Shown here piece by piece: positions 27,065 to 37,326 of a DNA stretch of 64,000 nt (position 1 is the first letter of the stretch; every line of letters starts with the position of its first letter). The notes under the pieces are model-generated. The model had not been told where the DNA came from. It did not search any database and was given only the letters and a program-made list of their open reading frames with translations. The stretch spans positions 19,741 through 83,740 of the forward strand of contig JARBTX010000004.1 in assembly GCA_029239975.1 (NCBI GenBank). Reading direction: 5' to 3'. The stretch is from Anaerocolumna sp. Lineage in GTDB: Bacteria > Bacillota > Clostridia > Lachnospirales > Lachnospiraceae. Both the position numbers and the translations under genes were made by a program.

Positions 27065-28921
27065 TTAATTAGTCTGGTTTGTCTCTTTATTGTATCCAGC
27101 AATTAAATCCTGTTCTAGTATCTCTTTCGATAATCGCTTTAGCATAATAGCACGATTGTAGTCATCTTCATATTTAGAAGCATCCAGCGGCTTATTCGTA
27201 TCAATTTCCCAAGCTCTACTACCATCAAAAACACCCTCTCTTGATATTTCAAACATAGCATTATTAGATACAAATGATCCTTCAAATAAATATGCAGTAA
27301 AAGCAACAAAACCATCTTTTGCATTTACTAAATCTTGTCCTAAAATATATGGTTGTTCTAAGTCTATATTCATAATATTTGCTATGGTCGGAAGAAAATC
27401 AACCTGACCACCTGTTGTTGAAATAGTTTCATTAACACCACTGTTAGGAATATGAATCAATAAAGGTACATTTAACATTTCATCATAATCATAAGGTCTA
27501 CCTAAGTATTCTCCCATTATCTCCTGATTATTATCCATTCCACTATTTAAACCATGATGGTCACCATAAAACACAAGTATGGAATTATCATATAAACCTT
27601 CTGCTTTTAATTGCTTAATAAATTGTCCTATCGCTTCATCTGTATATCGAACCGTTTGCAAATAAGAACCAAACTTCGTTTCTTTATGTTCTTCTTTTAA
27701 AGATAAAGTTGCATCTTTTGGATCTAGCAAAAATGGATGATGATTCGTTAGAGTAACAATAAAGCTAAAGAATGGTCCATCTTCTTTCTTTAAAATATCA
27801 ATCGCTTGTTTAAACATAGATTTGTCTGAGATACCCAACCCTATTGTTTCCGACATGTCTAGATCTTCCATACTATAAAATTCTCTAAAGCCCTGACCAG
27901 GATAAGCTACTTCTCTGTTCCAAAAATCACCTTTATAACCATGTATGGCAAAAGCATCGTACCCTTTATCTCTTAGAAGCCAAGGAAGCCCCTTAAATGT
28001 ATTATTAACATATAACGTATAGCATTCACGATCAATTACAGGATAAAGACTATTTAAGGTAGAAAATTCTGCGTCTACCGTATTTCCTTTACCAATATTG
28101 GAATAATAGTGATCAAAATATAAGGTATCTTTTTGTAAAAGTGAATTTAGATTAGGTGTAATTTCTTGTCCATTGTAATTTGCATTTAGTACGAAATTTT
28201 GAAGTGCTTCTACCTGAACAAGAATTAGATTTTTACCTTCACCTATACCATGTAATCGATTTCCAATCGGTTTATTTTTTACTTCTTCCATGTTTTTTAA
28301 CACATCTTCCACCGACATTTTTTCTATATTAATATTATCTGTAATGGCAGTATATATGTCATTTACATGATTTGAAAAAAATTCAACACTGTTTACTTTT
28401 TCTATAGCAACACTGTTGATTGGATTTACTACCAACCAGACAAACATTACACATAGACCTGCTAAAAAATACTTTAATTCTTTTTTAAAACTCCAGCTGT
28501 TCTTTTCTTTATTTTCAACCGTATGTTTTTTAAAATAGTAATGCATAAATGGAATGTCTGCAAACAATAAAAAACTTGCTGGAATTAATGTAGCGATAAA
28601 ACTACTTGGTACAGCAGCTACATTTGCCGCCTGCCATAATTGTTTAATAGAAACAGTTTGATTGTAGTAATTATAATACATTGCATCTGCAAACATTAAA
28701 AGGCTTAATAAGCTATATACAACTAAGAAAATTGCTTTTTTTCTCTTTAATCTACATCTACTGAAACTTAGAAAAATCGCTCCCATAGCCAAGGTGCTAA
28801 CAATTATTAGTGTTATATCATTAATGCTTACTCCAATCAATCCATAATACACCACTAGTTTGAAAGCAACTAGCAATATAATCATATATGGAGATTGTAA
28901 TATCATCTTTATTTGTTTCAT
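27065..28921 (-). CDS. LTA synthase family sulfatase-type membrane protein
   Basis: The 618-residue protein has five N-terminal membrane helices (about 8-175) and an outer sulfatase-fold domain (about 215-590). The catalytic threonine is T281 in GKGNTVDAEFSTLNS, and metal ligands are visible in YGDHHGLNSG and in ALQNF-near E. This layout matches LtaS and its paralogues, which polymerise glycerol phosphate from phosphatidylglycerol or transfer phosphoglycerol to surface glycolipids. The precise acceptor is unknown, since related proteins decorate other glycans. A good promoter (28983-29011) lies just upstream and a terminator follows. Confidence 0.88.
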   Translation of the reverse strand: MKQIKMILQSPYMIILLVAFKLVVYYGLIGVSINDITLIIVSTLAMGAIFLSFSRCRLKRKKAIFLVVYSLLSLLMFADAMYYNYYNQTVSIKQLWQAANVAAVPSSFIATLIPASFLLFADIPFMHYYFKKHTVENKEKNSWSFKKELKYFLAGLCVMFVWLVVNPINSVAIEKVNSVEFFSNHVNDIYTAITDNINIEKMSVEDVLKNMEEVKNKPIGNRLHGIGEGKNLILVQVEALQNFVLNANYNGQEITPNLNSLLQKDTLYFDHYYSNIGKGNTVDAEFSTLNSLYPVIDRECYTLYVNNTFKGLPWLLRDKGYDAFAIHGYKGDFWNREVAYPGQGFREFYSMEDLDMSETIGLGISDKSMFKQAIDILKKEDGPFFSFIVTLTNHHPFLLDPKDATLSLKEEHKETKFGSYLQTVRYTDEAIGQFIKQLKAEGLYDNSILVFYGDHHGLNSGMDNNQEIMGEYLGRPYDYDEMLNVPLLIHIPNSGVNETISTTGGQVDFLPTIANIMNIDLEQPYILGQDLVNAKDGFVAFTAYLFEGSFVSNNAMFEISREGVFDGSRAWEIDTNKPLDASKYEDDYNRAIMLKRLSKEILEQDLIAGYNKETNQTN

Positions 28922-28982
28922 TCTTTAATCTCTCCTTTATAGTGCGAGAATAAGTTTCATTATCTCCCCTTTGTTCTCCTAT

Positions 28983-29011
28983 ATCATAGCTTATACTCTT
29001 TTTATTATCAA
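28983..29011 (-). promoter_or_regulatory. Putative promoter of the LtaS-like gene
   Basis: On the minus strand TTGATA (29006-29011), a 17-bp spacer and TATGAT (28983-28988) lie about 60 bp before the start codon. Confidence 0.6.
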
Positions 29012-29099
29012 TAAAGGATTTCTTAAGTTTATCTTAATAAAAACTATCGTCATACTACTTTTTATTAATTACATACTAAATGATGATTTCGCAAAATTC

Positions 29100-29316
29100 T
29101 AAAACTTTACTATGTAAAACCGCTCCTTGCTGTTTATTTCTAACTGCATTTTGATGTTCTTAAATTAAAAATTTAATAATGATACTGCTCCTTGTCTTTT
29201 GTTTTCTAACAGTATTTTGATGTTCTTAAATTATAAATTTTACTATGTAATACTGCTCTTTATCTTTTGATTTCTAACAGTATTTTGATGTGCTTAAATA
29301 ATTTTACAATATAAAA
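29100..29316. repeat. Tandem repeat, about 65-bp unit, three copies and a partial fourth
   Basis: The shared core TTTCTAACAGTATTTTGATGT followed by CTTAAAT repeats, and the marker GCTCC/GCTCT recurs at 29122, 29187, 29255 and 29317 (spacing 65, 68 and 62). The fourth marker is the left arm of the terminator after the SPFH gene. The array fills the space between that gene and the LtaS-like gene. No coding frame is visible. Confidence 0.75.
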
Positions 29317-29340
29317 GCTCCCTATCTTACGATAGGGAGC
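29317..29340 (-). terminator. Intrinsic terminator after the SPFH-NfeD operon
   Basis: A perfect 10-bp stem (29317-29326 with 29331-29340) with a four-base loop is followed on the minus strand by TTTT, 25 bp past the stop of the SPFH gene. Confidence 0.88.
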
Positions 29341-29365
29341 ACTTTATATAACAAGGTTTTCTTAT

Positions 29366-30292
29366 CTATTTAGGATCTTCTTTTCCAACTTCTACTAAAG
29401 ATTTTGCTAAACCAGCAAGGCCTTGTATTTCAGATGGAATAATAATCTTAGTTGCTTTTCCGTCTGCTGCTTTTGCAAATGCTTCTAAGCTCTTTAATTG
29501 AATTACTGCATTACCTGGATTGGATTCATTTAAGAATCTAATACCATCAGCATTTGCTTGCTGTACTGCAAGAATTGCTTGAGCTTGACCTTCTGCTTCA
29601 CGAATTGTTGCTTCTTTTTTTGCTTCTGCGCGAAGAATAGCTGCTGCTTTTTCTGCTTCTGCTTCAAGAATTGAAGATTGTTTTTTACCTTCTGCAACGA
29701 GAATTGCAGATGTTTTTTCACCTTCTGCACGAAGGATAGCTTCTCTTCGTTCACGTTCTGCTTTCATCTGTTTTTCCATTGCATCTTGAATTGCTGCAGG
29801 TGGTATAATATTTTTAAGTTCTACACGATTAACTTTAATACCCCATGGATCTGTAGCAACATCTAGGGAAACTCTCATCTTTGTATTAATGATTTCTCTG
29901 GAAGTTAAAGTCTGATCTAATTCTAAATCACCTATAATATTTCTTAGAGTAGTAGCTGTTAAGTTTTCTATCGCCATAATAGGACGTTCTACACCATAAG
30001 CAAATAATTTTGGATCGGTTATTTGAAAAAATACAACCGTATCAATTTTCATTGTTACATTATCTTTTGTGATAACGGGTTGTGGTGCAAAATCAACAAC
30101 TTGTTCTTTTAAAATTACTTTTCTTGCTACTTTATCAATGAACGGATATTTAAAATGAATACCTACATTCCAAGTAGCTTGGTATCCACCAAGTCTTTCA
30201 ACAACATATGCTTGCGCTTGTGGTACAATTTTAACACAAGATGCAATTACTAATAATAAAAGTACAACTGCTCCAATAATTACTATTTCCAT
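29366..30292 (-). CDS. SPFH/band-7 (stomatin-like) membrane protein
   Basis: The 308-residue protein has one N-terminal membrane helix (about 2-22) and then the SPFH domain (KIVPQAQAYVVERLGGYQAT onward, about 25-185). A long Ala/Glu/Lys-rich coiled coil follows (about 175-260, ERREAILRAEGEKTSAILVA). This matches the QmcA/stomatin group, which forms large ring oligomers linked to membrane microdomains and protein quality control. The NfeD-like gene lies 23 bp upstream on the same strand, the usual pairing in which NfeD and the SPFH protein form a membrane complex. A terminator follows the pair. Confidence 0.92.
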   Translation of the reverse strand: MEIVIIGAVVLLLLVIASCVKIVPQAQAYVVERLGGYQATWNVGIHFKYPFIDKVARKVILKEQVVDFAPQPVITKDNVTMKIDTVVFFQITDPKLFAYGVERPIMAIENLTATTLRNIIGDLELDQTLTSREIINTKMRVSLDVATDPWGIKVNRVELKNIIPPAAIQDAMEKQMKAERERREAILRAEGEKTSAILVAEGKKQSSILEAEAEKAAAILRAEAKKEATIREAEGQAQAILAVQQANADGIRFLNESNPGNAVIQLKSLEAFAKAADGKATKIIIPSEIQGLAGLAKSLVEVGKEDPK

Positions 30293-30315
30293 ACTAAATT
30301 TCCTCCTTATTTAGC

Positions 30316-30783
30316 TTAAGCTTGATTTATTGTTTGATTTTCTTTCTTTACATTTTCTTTCACATCAACAATTAATTTAACACCAATAATATTTTTTACT
30401 GTTACTCGTTCACCTGGCTCAATGATTAAGTTATCATCAACAGCTCTGGCAGTCCATTCCTGCCCATTAAGTATTACTTGGCCCAAATTATTAAAATTAT
30501 CAATTCTTTCCAATACTTTAGCATCTACCCCTATTAAACTTTGGTAATTTGTTTTGACCCTTTGAGTATTAAAAAATCGTGCTGCAATAGGCCTAGTAAA
30601 AAATAATAGAAGAAATGATACAATAAGAAATACTGTAATTTCTAATAATAGATTATCCACAGCTAGTGACAGCAAGAAAGCAATTAATGCACCACCTGCA
30701 AACCAAATTGTGGTTAACCCAAGTGTAATGATTTCAATAACTAAGAAAACAGCTATTGCTATTAACCAATAAATTGAATTCAT
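30316..30783 (-). CDS. NfeD-like membrane protein
   Basis: The 155-residue protein has three hydrophobic segments in the first 80 residues and an OB-fold C-terminal domain (about 85-150, LIGVDAKVLERIDNFNNLGQ onward, with GERVTVKNIIGVKLIV). It is the short form of NfeD without the N-terminal serine protease domain. Partnership with the SPFH protein encoded 23 bp downstream is expected from many genomes. Start after GGAGGGG. Confidence 0.9.
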   Translation of the reverse strand: MNSIYWLIAIAVFLVIEIITLGLTTIWFAGGALIAFLLSLAVDNLLLEITVFLIVSFLLLFFTRPIAARFFNTQRVKTNYQSLIGVDAKVLERIDNFNNLGQVILNGQEWTARAVDDNLIIEPGERVTVKNIIGVKLIVDVKENVKKENQTINQA

Positions 30784-30962
30784 GTTATATCCCCTCCTTC
30801 CAATTACCGATAAATAAATTTTACTTCATATTACTAGAATTTACAAGGAATGTTTAAACAATTTCCAATTTTTAATCGGCTTTTAATATAATATAGTTTT
30901 TCTAATAAATACTTAATGTTATCTATAAATATAAACTATATAAAACAAAATGTCATTACGAC

Positions 30963-30997
30963 AAAAGGACTATTACATTCTTTGATTGTAATAGTCC
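30963..30997 (-). terminator. Intrinsic terminator after the RNA methyltransferase gene
   Basis: An 11-bp perfect stem (30967-30977 with 30987-30997) is followed on the minus strand by TTTT. It closes the DUF1385-prmC-prfA-methyltransferase gene group. Confidence 0.88.
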
Positions 30998-31020
30998 AAT
31001 GAATAATTTTATGAATTGTT

Positions 31021-31809
31021 TTATTTTTTTCTTCTTTGCCTATAAACTTCATACATTAAAATAGCTGCTGCAATTGCCGCATTTAAGGATTCCACATTAC
31101 CTTCCATAGGAATTTTAATATACTTATCCGCCAGATTACTGATTTCATCACTTAAACCATTTGCCTCGTTGCCTATCAAAATGGCAGTTTTATCTATAAA
31201 ATCAACTTCATCATAATTTTCAGTAGCTGATAAATGAGCTGCATATATTTTAACACTGTGTTTTTTTATCTGATTAATAGCCTCTGTAAAGTCATCAACG
31301 TAGATAAAAGGCATTCGATAGATTGCCCCCATTGTTGACCTAATCACTTTTGGGTTATACATATCAACCGATGTTTTACTTAAAATGATGCCAGTAACAC
31401 CTGCACCTTCAGCGGTTCTTACAATTGTACCAAGGTTTCCTGGATCTCTAAGATCTTCTAACAACACTAGATTTGCATTAGTGTCTGAAATCATACGTTC
31501 AAAGTTATATTCTGGCTTTTTTACAATTGCCATAATACCTTGTGGTGTAAGGGTATCCGCTGCTTCCTTTAACACAGAATCCAATACAATCTCATGAGAA
31601 AATCCTTCGAAATATCTAGGCTCTTCATTCATTTTCTCCTGGTAAAAACTTTCAGAAACGTAAGCTTTTATTAAATAACCACCATCTCTAGATTCTTCAA
31701 ACATCTTAATACCTTCTATTACGAAAGCACCTTGTTCATTTCTAGCTTTTGATTTTTTCTGTAGTTGTATTAAGTTTTTAATCTGTGAATTGGAAGTACT
31801 ACTTATCAT
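31021..31809 (-). CDS. TrmH/SpoU-family RNA 2'-O-methyltransferase
   Basis: I choose ATG at 31809 with a GGTGG site; the frame extends to a GTG at 31821. The 262-residue protein has an N-terminal substrate-binding domain (about 1-95) and a SPOUT knot domain (about 105-262). Motifs are LEDLRDPGNLGTIVRTAEGAG (motif 1), ILIGNEANGLSDE (motif 2), and IPMEGNVESLNAAIAAAILMYE (motif 3), with the knot-forming end. It uses S-adenosylmethionine to methylate a ribose in rRNA or tRNA; the target is not readable. It lies directly after prfA (22 bp), in a translation-related operon. Confidence 0.92.
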   Translation of the reverse strand: MISSTSNSQIKNLIQLQKKSKARNEQGAFVIEGIKMFEESRDGGYLIKAYVSESFYQEKMNEEPRYFEGFSHEIVLDSVLKEAADTLTPQGIMAIVKKPEYNFERMISDTNANLVLLEDLRDPGNLGTIVRTAEGAGVTGIILSKTSVDMYNPKVIRSTMGAIYRMPFIYVDDFTEAINQIKKHSVKIYAAHLSATENYDEVDFIDKTAILIGNEANGLSDEISNLADKYIKIPMEGNVESLNAAIAAAILMYEVYRQRRKK

Positions 31810-31831
31810 AGGGTTTACCACCTACTTTATC

Positions 31832-32905
31832 TTACTCTTCTTGCATTTTACTTAATTTTGCTGCTTGGTCGGCTGCAATTAAACTATCAATCACTTCATC
31901 TAAATCTCCATCTAAGATGGCATCTAATCTATGAAGAGTTAATTTTATTCTATGATCTGTTACACGTCCTTGTGGGAAGTTATACGTTCTTATCTTCTCG
32001 GAACGGTCTCCAGTACCAACTTGACTCTTTCTAGCTTCTGCTTCTGCTGATTGAGCTTTTTGTAATTCTAACTCATATAATTTAGAACGTAATACTTTTA
32101 TCGCTTTATCTCTATTCTTTAACTGAGATTTTTCATCTTGACAGGAAATAACGATACCAGTTGGTATATGTGTTAATCGAACAGCAGAGTCAGTTGTATT
32201 TACACATTGTCCACCGTTACCAGAAGAACGGAATACATCAAATCTACAGTCATTCATATCTAGTGTAACATCCACTTCTTCTGCCTCAGGCATAATTGCT
32301 ACTGTGGTTGTCGAAGTATGAATACGTCCGCCTGATTCTGTTACTGGAATACGTTGTACACGGTGAACTCCTGATTCATACTTCATTTTAGAGTATACAC
32401 CTTTACCATTAATCATAAAGATAACTTCTTTGAATCCACCTAATCCATTTTCATTAAGATTCATCATATCAATCTTCCAACGTTGTCTTTCAGCGTATTT
32501 AGAATACATACGGAATAATTCAGCTGCAAATAAAGCTGCTTCATCACCACCTGCACCGCCTCTAATTTCAACGATAACATTTTTTTCATCATTAGGGTCT
32601 TTGGGTAATAAAAGAACCTTAAGGTCATTTTCAATTGTAACAAGATTTTGTTTACATTCTGTTAATTCTTCTTTTGCTAATTCACGTAATTCTTCATCAC
32701 TTTCTTCTTCTAACATAAATAAGCTATCTTCAATACGCGTTTTTGTCTCTTTGTATTCTTTATATTTATCAACGATATCCGTAAGATCATTTTGTTCTTT
32801 CATCAATTTACGGAACTTATTTTGATCATTGATAACACCTGGATCATTTAATTCATCCAGCAATTCTTGATATCGTATTAATAGGTCCTCTAATTTATCA
32901 AACAT
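31832..32905 (-). CDS. prfA: Peptide chain release factor 1
   Basis: The 357-residue protein ends translation at UAA and UAG. The GGQ motif that enters the peptidyl transferase centre is at 231-233 ([15 protein letters not shown]). The stop-codon-reading motif of the RF1 type (PVT in [14 protein letters not shown], about 185-187) distinguishes it from RF2, which has SPF. The start follows GGAGG. The prmC gene, whose product methylates the GGQ glutamine, lies upstream on the same strand, which supports the assignment. Confidence 0.97.
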   Translation of the reverse strand: MFDKLEDLLIRYQELLDELNDPGVINDQNKFRKLMKEQNDLTDIVDKYKEYKETKTRIEDSLFMLEEESDEELRELAKEELTECKQNLVTIENDLKVLLLPKDPNDEKNVIVEIRGGAGGDEAALFAAELFRMYSKYAERQRWKIDMMNLNENGLGGFKEVIFMINGKGVYSKMKYESGVHRVQRIPVTESGGRIHTSTTTVAIMPEAEEVDVTLDMNDCRFDVFRSSGNGGQCVNTTDSAVRLTHIPTGIVISCQDEKSQLKNRDKAIKVLRSKLYELELQKAQSAEAEARKSQVGTGDRSEKIRTYNFPQGRVTDHRIKLTLHRLDAILDGDLDEVIDSLIAADQAAKLSKMQEE

Positions 32906-33030
32906 GAGTTATTCCTCCATTCATAACACAAAAAACATTTATTTCTATTCATTATATTTACATGTATAATTGTATAGGTCTTTATAAGGGATTATTACCA
33001 AAACTAGACATCCAAAAATTTACCAATACG

Positions 33031-33882
33031 CTAAGTAAATGGCTCCATAGCTTTAAAATATCTACCTTTTACCACACGGTCTAGTCCTGCTAAATCTTTT
33101 ATAATTTCAACTTCATTTACTCCAGCATCCATCAAAAGAGACTTTATATCTTCCCCTTGGTTATAACCGATCTCAAAAAAGATATAACCACCATGTTTTA
33201 AATAATGATTTAATTCCTTTATAATTAATTTATAAAAATACAAGCCATCTTCTTTTCCATCTAGTGCTATAAAAGGCTCGTGTGTTTTTACTTCTTCCAT
33301 CAAATCTAGAATATCCTTCGTTGGAATGTAAGGTGGATTTGATACGATAATGTCAAAGCTTCCATTTACATTAGTAAACATATCACTTTGAATAAAAGTT
33401 ACATCTGCCTTAAGATAATTCGCATTCTCTTTCGCAATCAATATTGCATCTTCCGATATATCAACACCAATTCCTGATTTTATATCTCCCAATTTAGACA
33501 AACTAATTATAATACAACCAGATCCCGTACATAAATCTAGCACCTCAGATCCTTTTGATACTTTCATTACTTCTTGAACAAGAATCTCTGTATCTTGTCT
33601 TGGTATTAATACATCTTTTGAAACTCGGAAATTAAGCCCCATAAATTCTTGTTCACCAGTAATATATTGTAACGGAATGTGTAAACTTCTCTTTTCAACT
33701 AATTTAAGATAGTCGTCAAATTGTTCCTCTGATATCTGCATAGATGCTTCAGAGAAATATTTAGCCCGGGTTATACCAAAAAAGTGTGACAACAAATACC
33801 ATGCATCCAAGTCTCCATCTACTATATTCTTTTCTTTTAATATAAGCCTTCCAGCTTGTAATGCATTTTCTAATGTTCTCAT
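33031..33882 (-). CDS. prmC: Release factor glutamine methyltransferase
   Basis: The 283-residue protein has an N-terminal helical domain that holds the release factor (about 1-75, with LQYITGEQEFMGLNF) and a class I methyltransferase domain. SAM is bound by VLDLCTGSGCIIISL. The catalytic motif is SNPPYIP, which positions the glutamine side chain. It methylates the GGQ motif of RF1 and RF2. It lies between the DUF1385 gene (7 bp upstream) and prfA, the normal order in Clostridia. Confidence 0.95.
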   Translation of the reverse strand: MRTLENALQAGRLILKEKNIVDGDLDAWYLLSHFFGITRAKYFSEASMQISEEQFDDYLKLVEKRSLHIPLQYITGEQEFMGLNFRVSKDVLIPRQDTEILVQEVMKVSKGSEVLDLCTGSGCIIISLSKLGDIKSGIGVDISEDAILIAKENANYLKADVTFIQSDMFTNVNGSFDIIVSNPPYIPTKDILDLMEEVKTHEPFIALDGKEDGLYFYKLIIKELNHYLKHGGYIFFEIGYNQGEDIKSLLMDAGVNEVEIIKDLAGLDRVVKGRYFKAMEPFT

Positions 33883-33888
33883 CTTAAA

Positions 33889-35175
33889 TCAATCCTTGTT
33901 ATTACTCTCATTTTCATCAATTAAATAACGATCTAATGCTCTTAATATCTCATCATCTTCTTCGCCAAAGATTGCAGTAGGTGTTGGTCCTACTACTTTT
34001 TCTTTCGTTACAGCAGTTTCTTCGGATACAAGATTAATTTCATCTGCTTTATTTTGTGAAGTTTGACTTCTTGATCTATTGTTACTATTTTTTGAATTGT
34101 TTCTATTATTGCTTTTATTTTTGTTATTTGAATTGGTACCTTTTTTGTTGTTATTAATTTCAGTATCGAAGGAATCTTCACTATATAAAGCTTCATCTGT
34201 GGATATATCCGCTTGTGTAGATGACTTGATCTCATCTCCACGTTTCTTAGTCGTGTCATTATTTAAGAATTCTCTCCAATTAAATACCGCTTCTACAGAC
34301 TGAATTGCTACCTCTATCATCTCATCTTCTGGTTCTTTCGTAGTAAGTCCTTGTAACCACATACCAGGAGCACTTAAAATATTTACAATAAGTGAATTGC
34401 TTCTTCCTGCCAAACGAATAAATTCGTAGGATACACCTGCAATAATTGGTACCAATAAAACTCTAGTTAATGCACGTAACCATATTGTATCAACCTTAAT
34501 AAAAATGAAAAATATAATACTGATAAACATTACAAAAAACATAAAGCTAGTTCCACATCTTTTATGTTGTTTGGATTGCCATCTTACATTCTCTACAGTT
34601 AATTCATAACCTTGTTCTAAACAATTTATGGTTTTATGTTCAGCACCATGATACATAAACATACGTTTAATATCTTTGATTTGAGATATCGCTACAATGT
34701 AAGCAATAAAGATAAATATACGAATAAAGCACTCTATTAATGTTAGTACTATATCAGACTCAATATGTTTTGTTAATAAATTGGCTGCAAATAACGGTAA
34801 CAGCATAAAAATTCCTATTGCTAAGGCTAATGATAACAATAGGGTTAATCCCATTGCTACTGCTTCTGCTTTTTCTTTAAATACTTTCGAAAATGCAGTA
34901 TCTACCTTAGAAGGTTTCGTCTCTTCCTCTTCTTCATAAAAAGAAGCTGAAAATGTTAACGTTTTTGTTCCAATTAACATAGATTCAACAAATGCAAGCA
35001 TTCCACGAAAGATAGGTAACTTAAATAATTTTACTTTTTCCGCAAAACTTACATAAGTATTTTTTTCTATTACAATTTCATTATTCGGTTTTCTAACTGC
35101 AACGGCGTATTCATCTTTATTCTTCATCATTACGCCTTCAATTACCGCCTGTCCACCTATTCCTGATGGTTTCAT
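33889..35175 (-). CDS. DUF1385 membrane protein
   Basis: I use ATG at 35175; the frame reaches a GTG at 35184. The N-terminus IGGQAVIEGVMMKNKDEYAV is the hallmark of DUF1385 proteins. Residues about 105-280 contain several membrane helices, and MYHGAEHKTINCLEQGYELT is a conserved His/Glu-rich segment. The last 130 residues form a low-complexity Asn/Ser/Lys tail (GTNSNNKNKSNNRNNSKNSN). Function is not established; the gene is widely found directly before prmC and prfA, as here, and close to rpmE. Confidence 0.9.
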   Translation of the reverse strand: MKPSGIGGQAVIEGVMMKNKDEYAVAVRKPNNEIVIEKNTYVSFAEKVKLFKLPIFRGMLAFVESMLIGTKTLTFSASFYEEEEETKPSKVDTAFSKVFKEKAEAVAMGLTLLLSLALAIGIFMLLPLFAANLLTKHIESDIVLTLIECFIRIFIFIAYIVAISQIKDIKRMFMYHGAEHKTINCLEQGYELTVENVRWQSKQHKRCGTSFMFFVMFISIIFFIFIKVDTIWLRALTRVLLVPIIAGVSYEFIRLAGRSNSLIVNILSAPGMWLQGLTTKEPEDEMIEVAIQSVEAVFNWREFLNNDTTKKRGDEIKSSTQADISTDEALYSEDSFDTEINNNKKGTNSNNKNKSNNRNNSKNSNNRSRSQTSQNKADEINLVSEETAVTKEKVVGPTPTAIFGEEDDEILRALDRYLIDENESNNKD

Positions 35176-35282
35176 AAAAACCACATCCCTTCCTTAATTC
35201 TGACTTCAGAATTGAAATGCTAAACAATTAGTTTAAATTTATATAATTTGTAAAAATTGAAAACAATGTACAAAATTGGATT

Positions 35283-35316
35283 TAAAAATAGGTTGAGATT
35301 ATGAAACCTCAACCTA
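35283..35316 (-). terminator. Intrinsic terminator after rpmE
   Basis: A 9-bp stem TAGGTTGAG/CTCAACCTA (35289-35297 with 35308-35316) is followed by a T run on the minus strand, about 30 bp after the rpmE stop. Confidence 0.88.
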
Positions 35317-35344
35317 ATTTTAACATTGATATGTTATCGTCATT

Positions 35345-35554
35345 CTATTGTTCTTGACTAAGGCCATATTTACGATTGAACTTATCAATAGCACCACGAG
35401 CTGCAGCAGCTTTCTGCTGTCCAGTGTAAAATGAATGGCACTTAGAACAAATTTCTACGTGAATATCATTCTTTGTTGAACCTGTAACGAATTCATTACC
35501 ACAGTTGCAAACAACTTTTGCTTGGTAATATTTAGGATGGATTGCTTCTTTCAT
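35345..35554 (-). CDS. rpmE: 50S ribosomal protein L31 (zinc-binding form)
   Basis: I choose ATG at 35554 ([20 protein letters not shown]), six bases after AAAGAGGTG. The 69-residue protein has zinc ligands CNCGN and CSKCH and the end KFNRKYG typical of L31. The presence of four cysteines marks the zinc-containing type used in zinc-rich growth. It follows rho by 107 bp, as in many Firmicutes, and ends at a terminator. Confidence 0.96.
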   Translation of the reverse strand: MKEAIHPKYYQAKVVCNCGNEFVTGSTKNDIHVEICSKCHSFYTGQQKAAAARGAIDKFNRKYGLSQEQ

Positions 35555-35670
35555 TCTTTTCACCTCTTTACAAACGAATGTAATGTTTTATAAAGTTGAC
35601 CTAAGTCAAACTATTATTATCTCTTAAACAGCTCTCTAATTATAGCATAGCTTCATAGTGAATGCAATAC

Positions 35671-37326
35671 CTAAAAAACAATTTTTGTCTTTTTAATGGT
35701 TTCAACAAATTCACTATTTGTCTTCGTTTTAATGAACATTTCAATAATTCTCTCAACTGCATCATCTGACTTTAGACTATTAAATGCTTTTCGCATTAAA
35801 TAAGTAGCTTCTATTTCAGGTTGGCTGAGTAATAAATCGTCTCTTCTTGTACTAGATTTTGTTAAATCTATGGCTGGGAATATTCTTTTTTCAGATAAGT
35901 TACGATCAAGAACTAATTCCATATTACCAGTACCTTTAAATTCTTCAAATACTACGTCATCCATTCTACTACCAGTCTCAACAAGAGCAGTCGCTAATAC
36001 AGTTAAACTGCCACCTTCTCTCATATTTCTAGCTGCACCGAAAAATCTTTTTGGCATATGAAGTGCTGCAGGATCCAAACCACCGGACAGTGTTCTACCA
36101 CTTGCTTGTACCGTTAAGTTATAAGCACGTGCTAATCTCGTAATACTATCTAGTAATATAACAACATCTTTTTTATGCTCCACAAGTCTTTTCGCACGTT
36201 CAATAACCATTTCAGAAACACGTTTATGATTATCTGGTAATTCATCAAAGGTGGAATAAATTACTTCTACATTCTTACCTTCAATAGATTCTTTTATATC
36301 TGTTACTTCTTCTGGACGTTCATCAATTAATAAAATAATTAAACTCATGTCTGGATGATTTTTTGTGATTGCCTTGGCTATTTGTTTTAAAAGAGTAGTT
36401 TTACCTGCTTTCGGTTGAGAAACTATCATTCCTCTTTGACCTTTTCCAATCGGTGAGATTAAATCTACCATTCTCATAGAAACATTAGTCCCTGGAGTCT
36501 CTAAATGAATTCTCTCATTTGGAAAAATAGGTGTTAAATCTTCAAACTTTTTACGTCTTTGTGCTTCAGACGGATGAAATCCATTTACACTTTTTACATA
36601 AAGTAGGGCACTAAACTTTTCACCTTGGTTTCGGATTCTAGTATTACCAATTACAATATCACCTGTTTTAAGTGCGAATCTTCTTATCTGAGCAGGTGAT
36701 ACATATACATCATTTTCACCAGGTAAGTAATTATCACAACGGATAAATCCATATCCATCTGGCATTACTTCTAAAATCCCCTCTTTTGTTTCACCACTAT
36801 CTAATTGTTCCGCTTCTCCGGTTGTTCCATTATTTCTTCTATCTGTATCCTGTACAGACATTGCATTTCTCTTATATTCTGTATCGTTTTGATTCACGTT
36901 ATTCCTTCTATTATCAGGTTCTGACCCAGTATAGTTTCGTCTAGTATCTTGTTCAAAAGTAGAAGCACCAGCTCGTTTCACATCCGTATCTTGCACCAAA
37001 TTACTTCTTTTTCCTTCTAAATCTTGACCTAGAGTTACATTTCTTTTTCTTTCACCTGAATTCACTGTTGTTTTATCTTGTTCAATTGTGTTTCCTGATA
37101 TGTCCTTATTTGATTCACTATTAGTAAATATTGTTTTAGGACTTGAATTTTCCTGCTTATCGTCTGCCCTTTTTTCATCCCCCATCGTTTTATCAATTGA
37201 TGTATCATAGGTAATCAGGGCATCAATCAGTTCCTGCTTTCTTAAGGAAGTTACACTTTTTATCCCTTTGTTTTTTGCCACTGTTCTAAGCTCCGCTAAG
37301 GACATTTCATTGTACTGTGCTTCCAT
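35671..37326 (-). CDS. rho: Transcription termination factor Rho with an Asn/Arg/Gln-rich insertion
   Basis: The 551-residue protein is longer than the common 420. It has an N-terminal Rho_N helical part ([20 protein letters not shown]), then a low-complexity insertion (about 50-175) with repeated QDTD-KR-like units, an OB-fold RNA-binding domain ([20 protein letters not shown]), and the RecA-like ATPase. Walker A is QPKAGKTT with K309, Walker [15 protein letters not shown]. It ends transcription of untranslated RNA as a hexameric helicase. The insertion is typical in place of those in Clostridia, some of which are prion-like. Start after AAAGGAG. Confidence 0.95.
   Translation of the reverse strand: MEAQYNEMSLAELRTVAKNKGIKSVTSLRKQELIDALITYDTSIDKTMGDEKRADDKQENSSPKTIFTNSESNKDISGNTIEQDKTTVNSGERKRNVTLGQDLEGKRSNLVQDTDVKRAGASTFEQDTRRNYTGSEPDNRRNNVNQNDTEYKRNAMSVQDTDRRNNGTTGEAEQLDSGETKEGILEVMPDGYGFIRCDNYLPGENDVYVSPAQIRRFALKTGDIVIGNTRIRNQGEKFSALLYVKSVNGFHPSEAQRRKKFEDLTPIFPNERIHLETPGTNVSMRMVDLISPIGKGQRGMIVSQPKAGKTTLLKQIAKAITKNHPDMSLIILLIDERPEEVTDIKESIEGKNVEVIYSTFDELPDNHKRVSEMVIERAKRLVEHKKDVVILLDSITRLARAYNLTVQASGRTLSGGLDPAALHMPKRFFGAARNMREGGSLTVLATALVETGSRMDDVVFEEFKGTGNMELVLDRNLSEKRIFPAIDLTKSSTRRDDLLLSQPEIEATYLMRKAFNSLKSDDAVERIIEMFIKTKTNSEFVETIKKTKIVF

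Noticed and set aside
32430..32825. Plus-strand frame of 131 codons
   Set aside because: It is antisense to prfA and has no homology or start signal.
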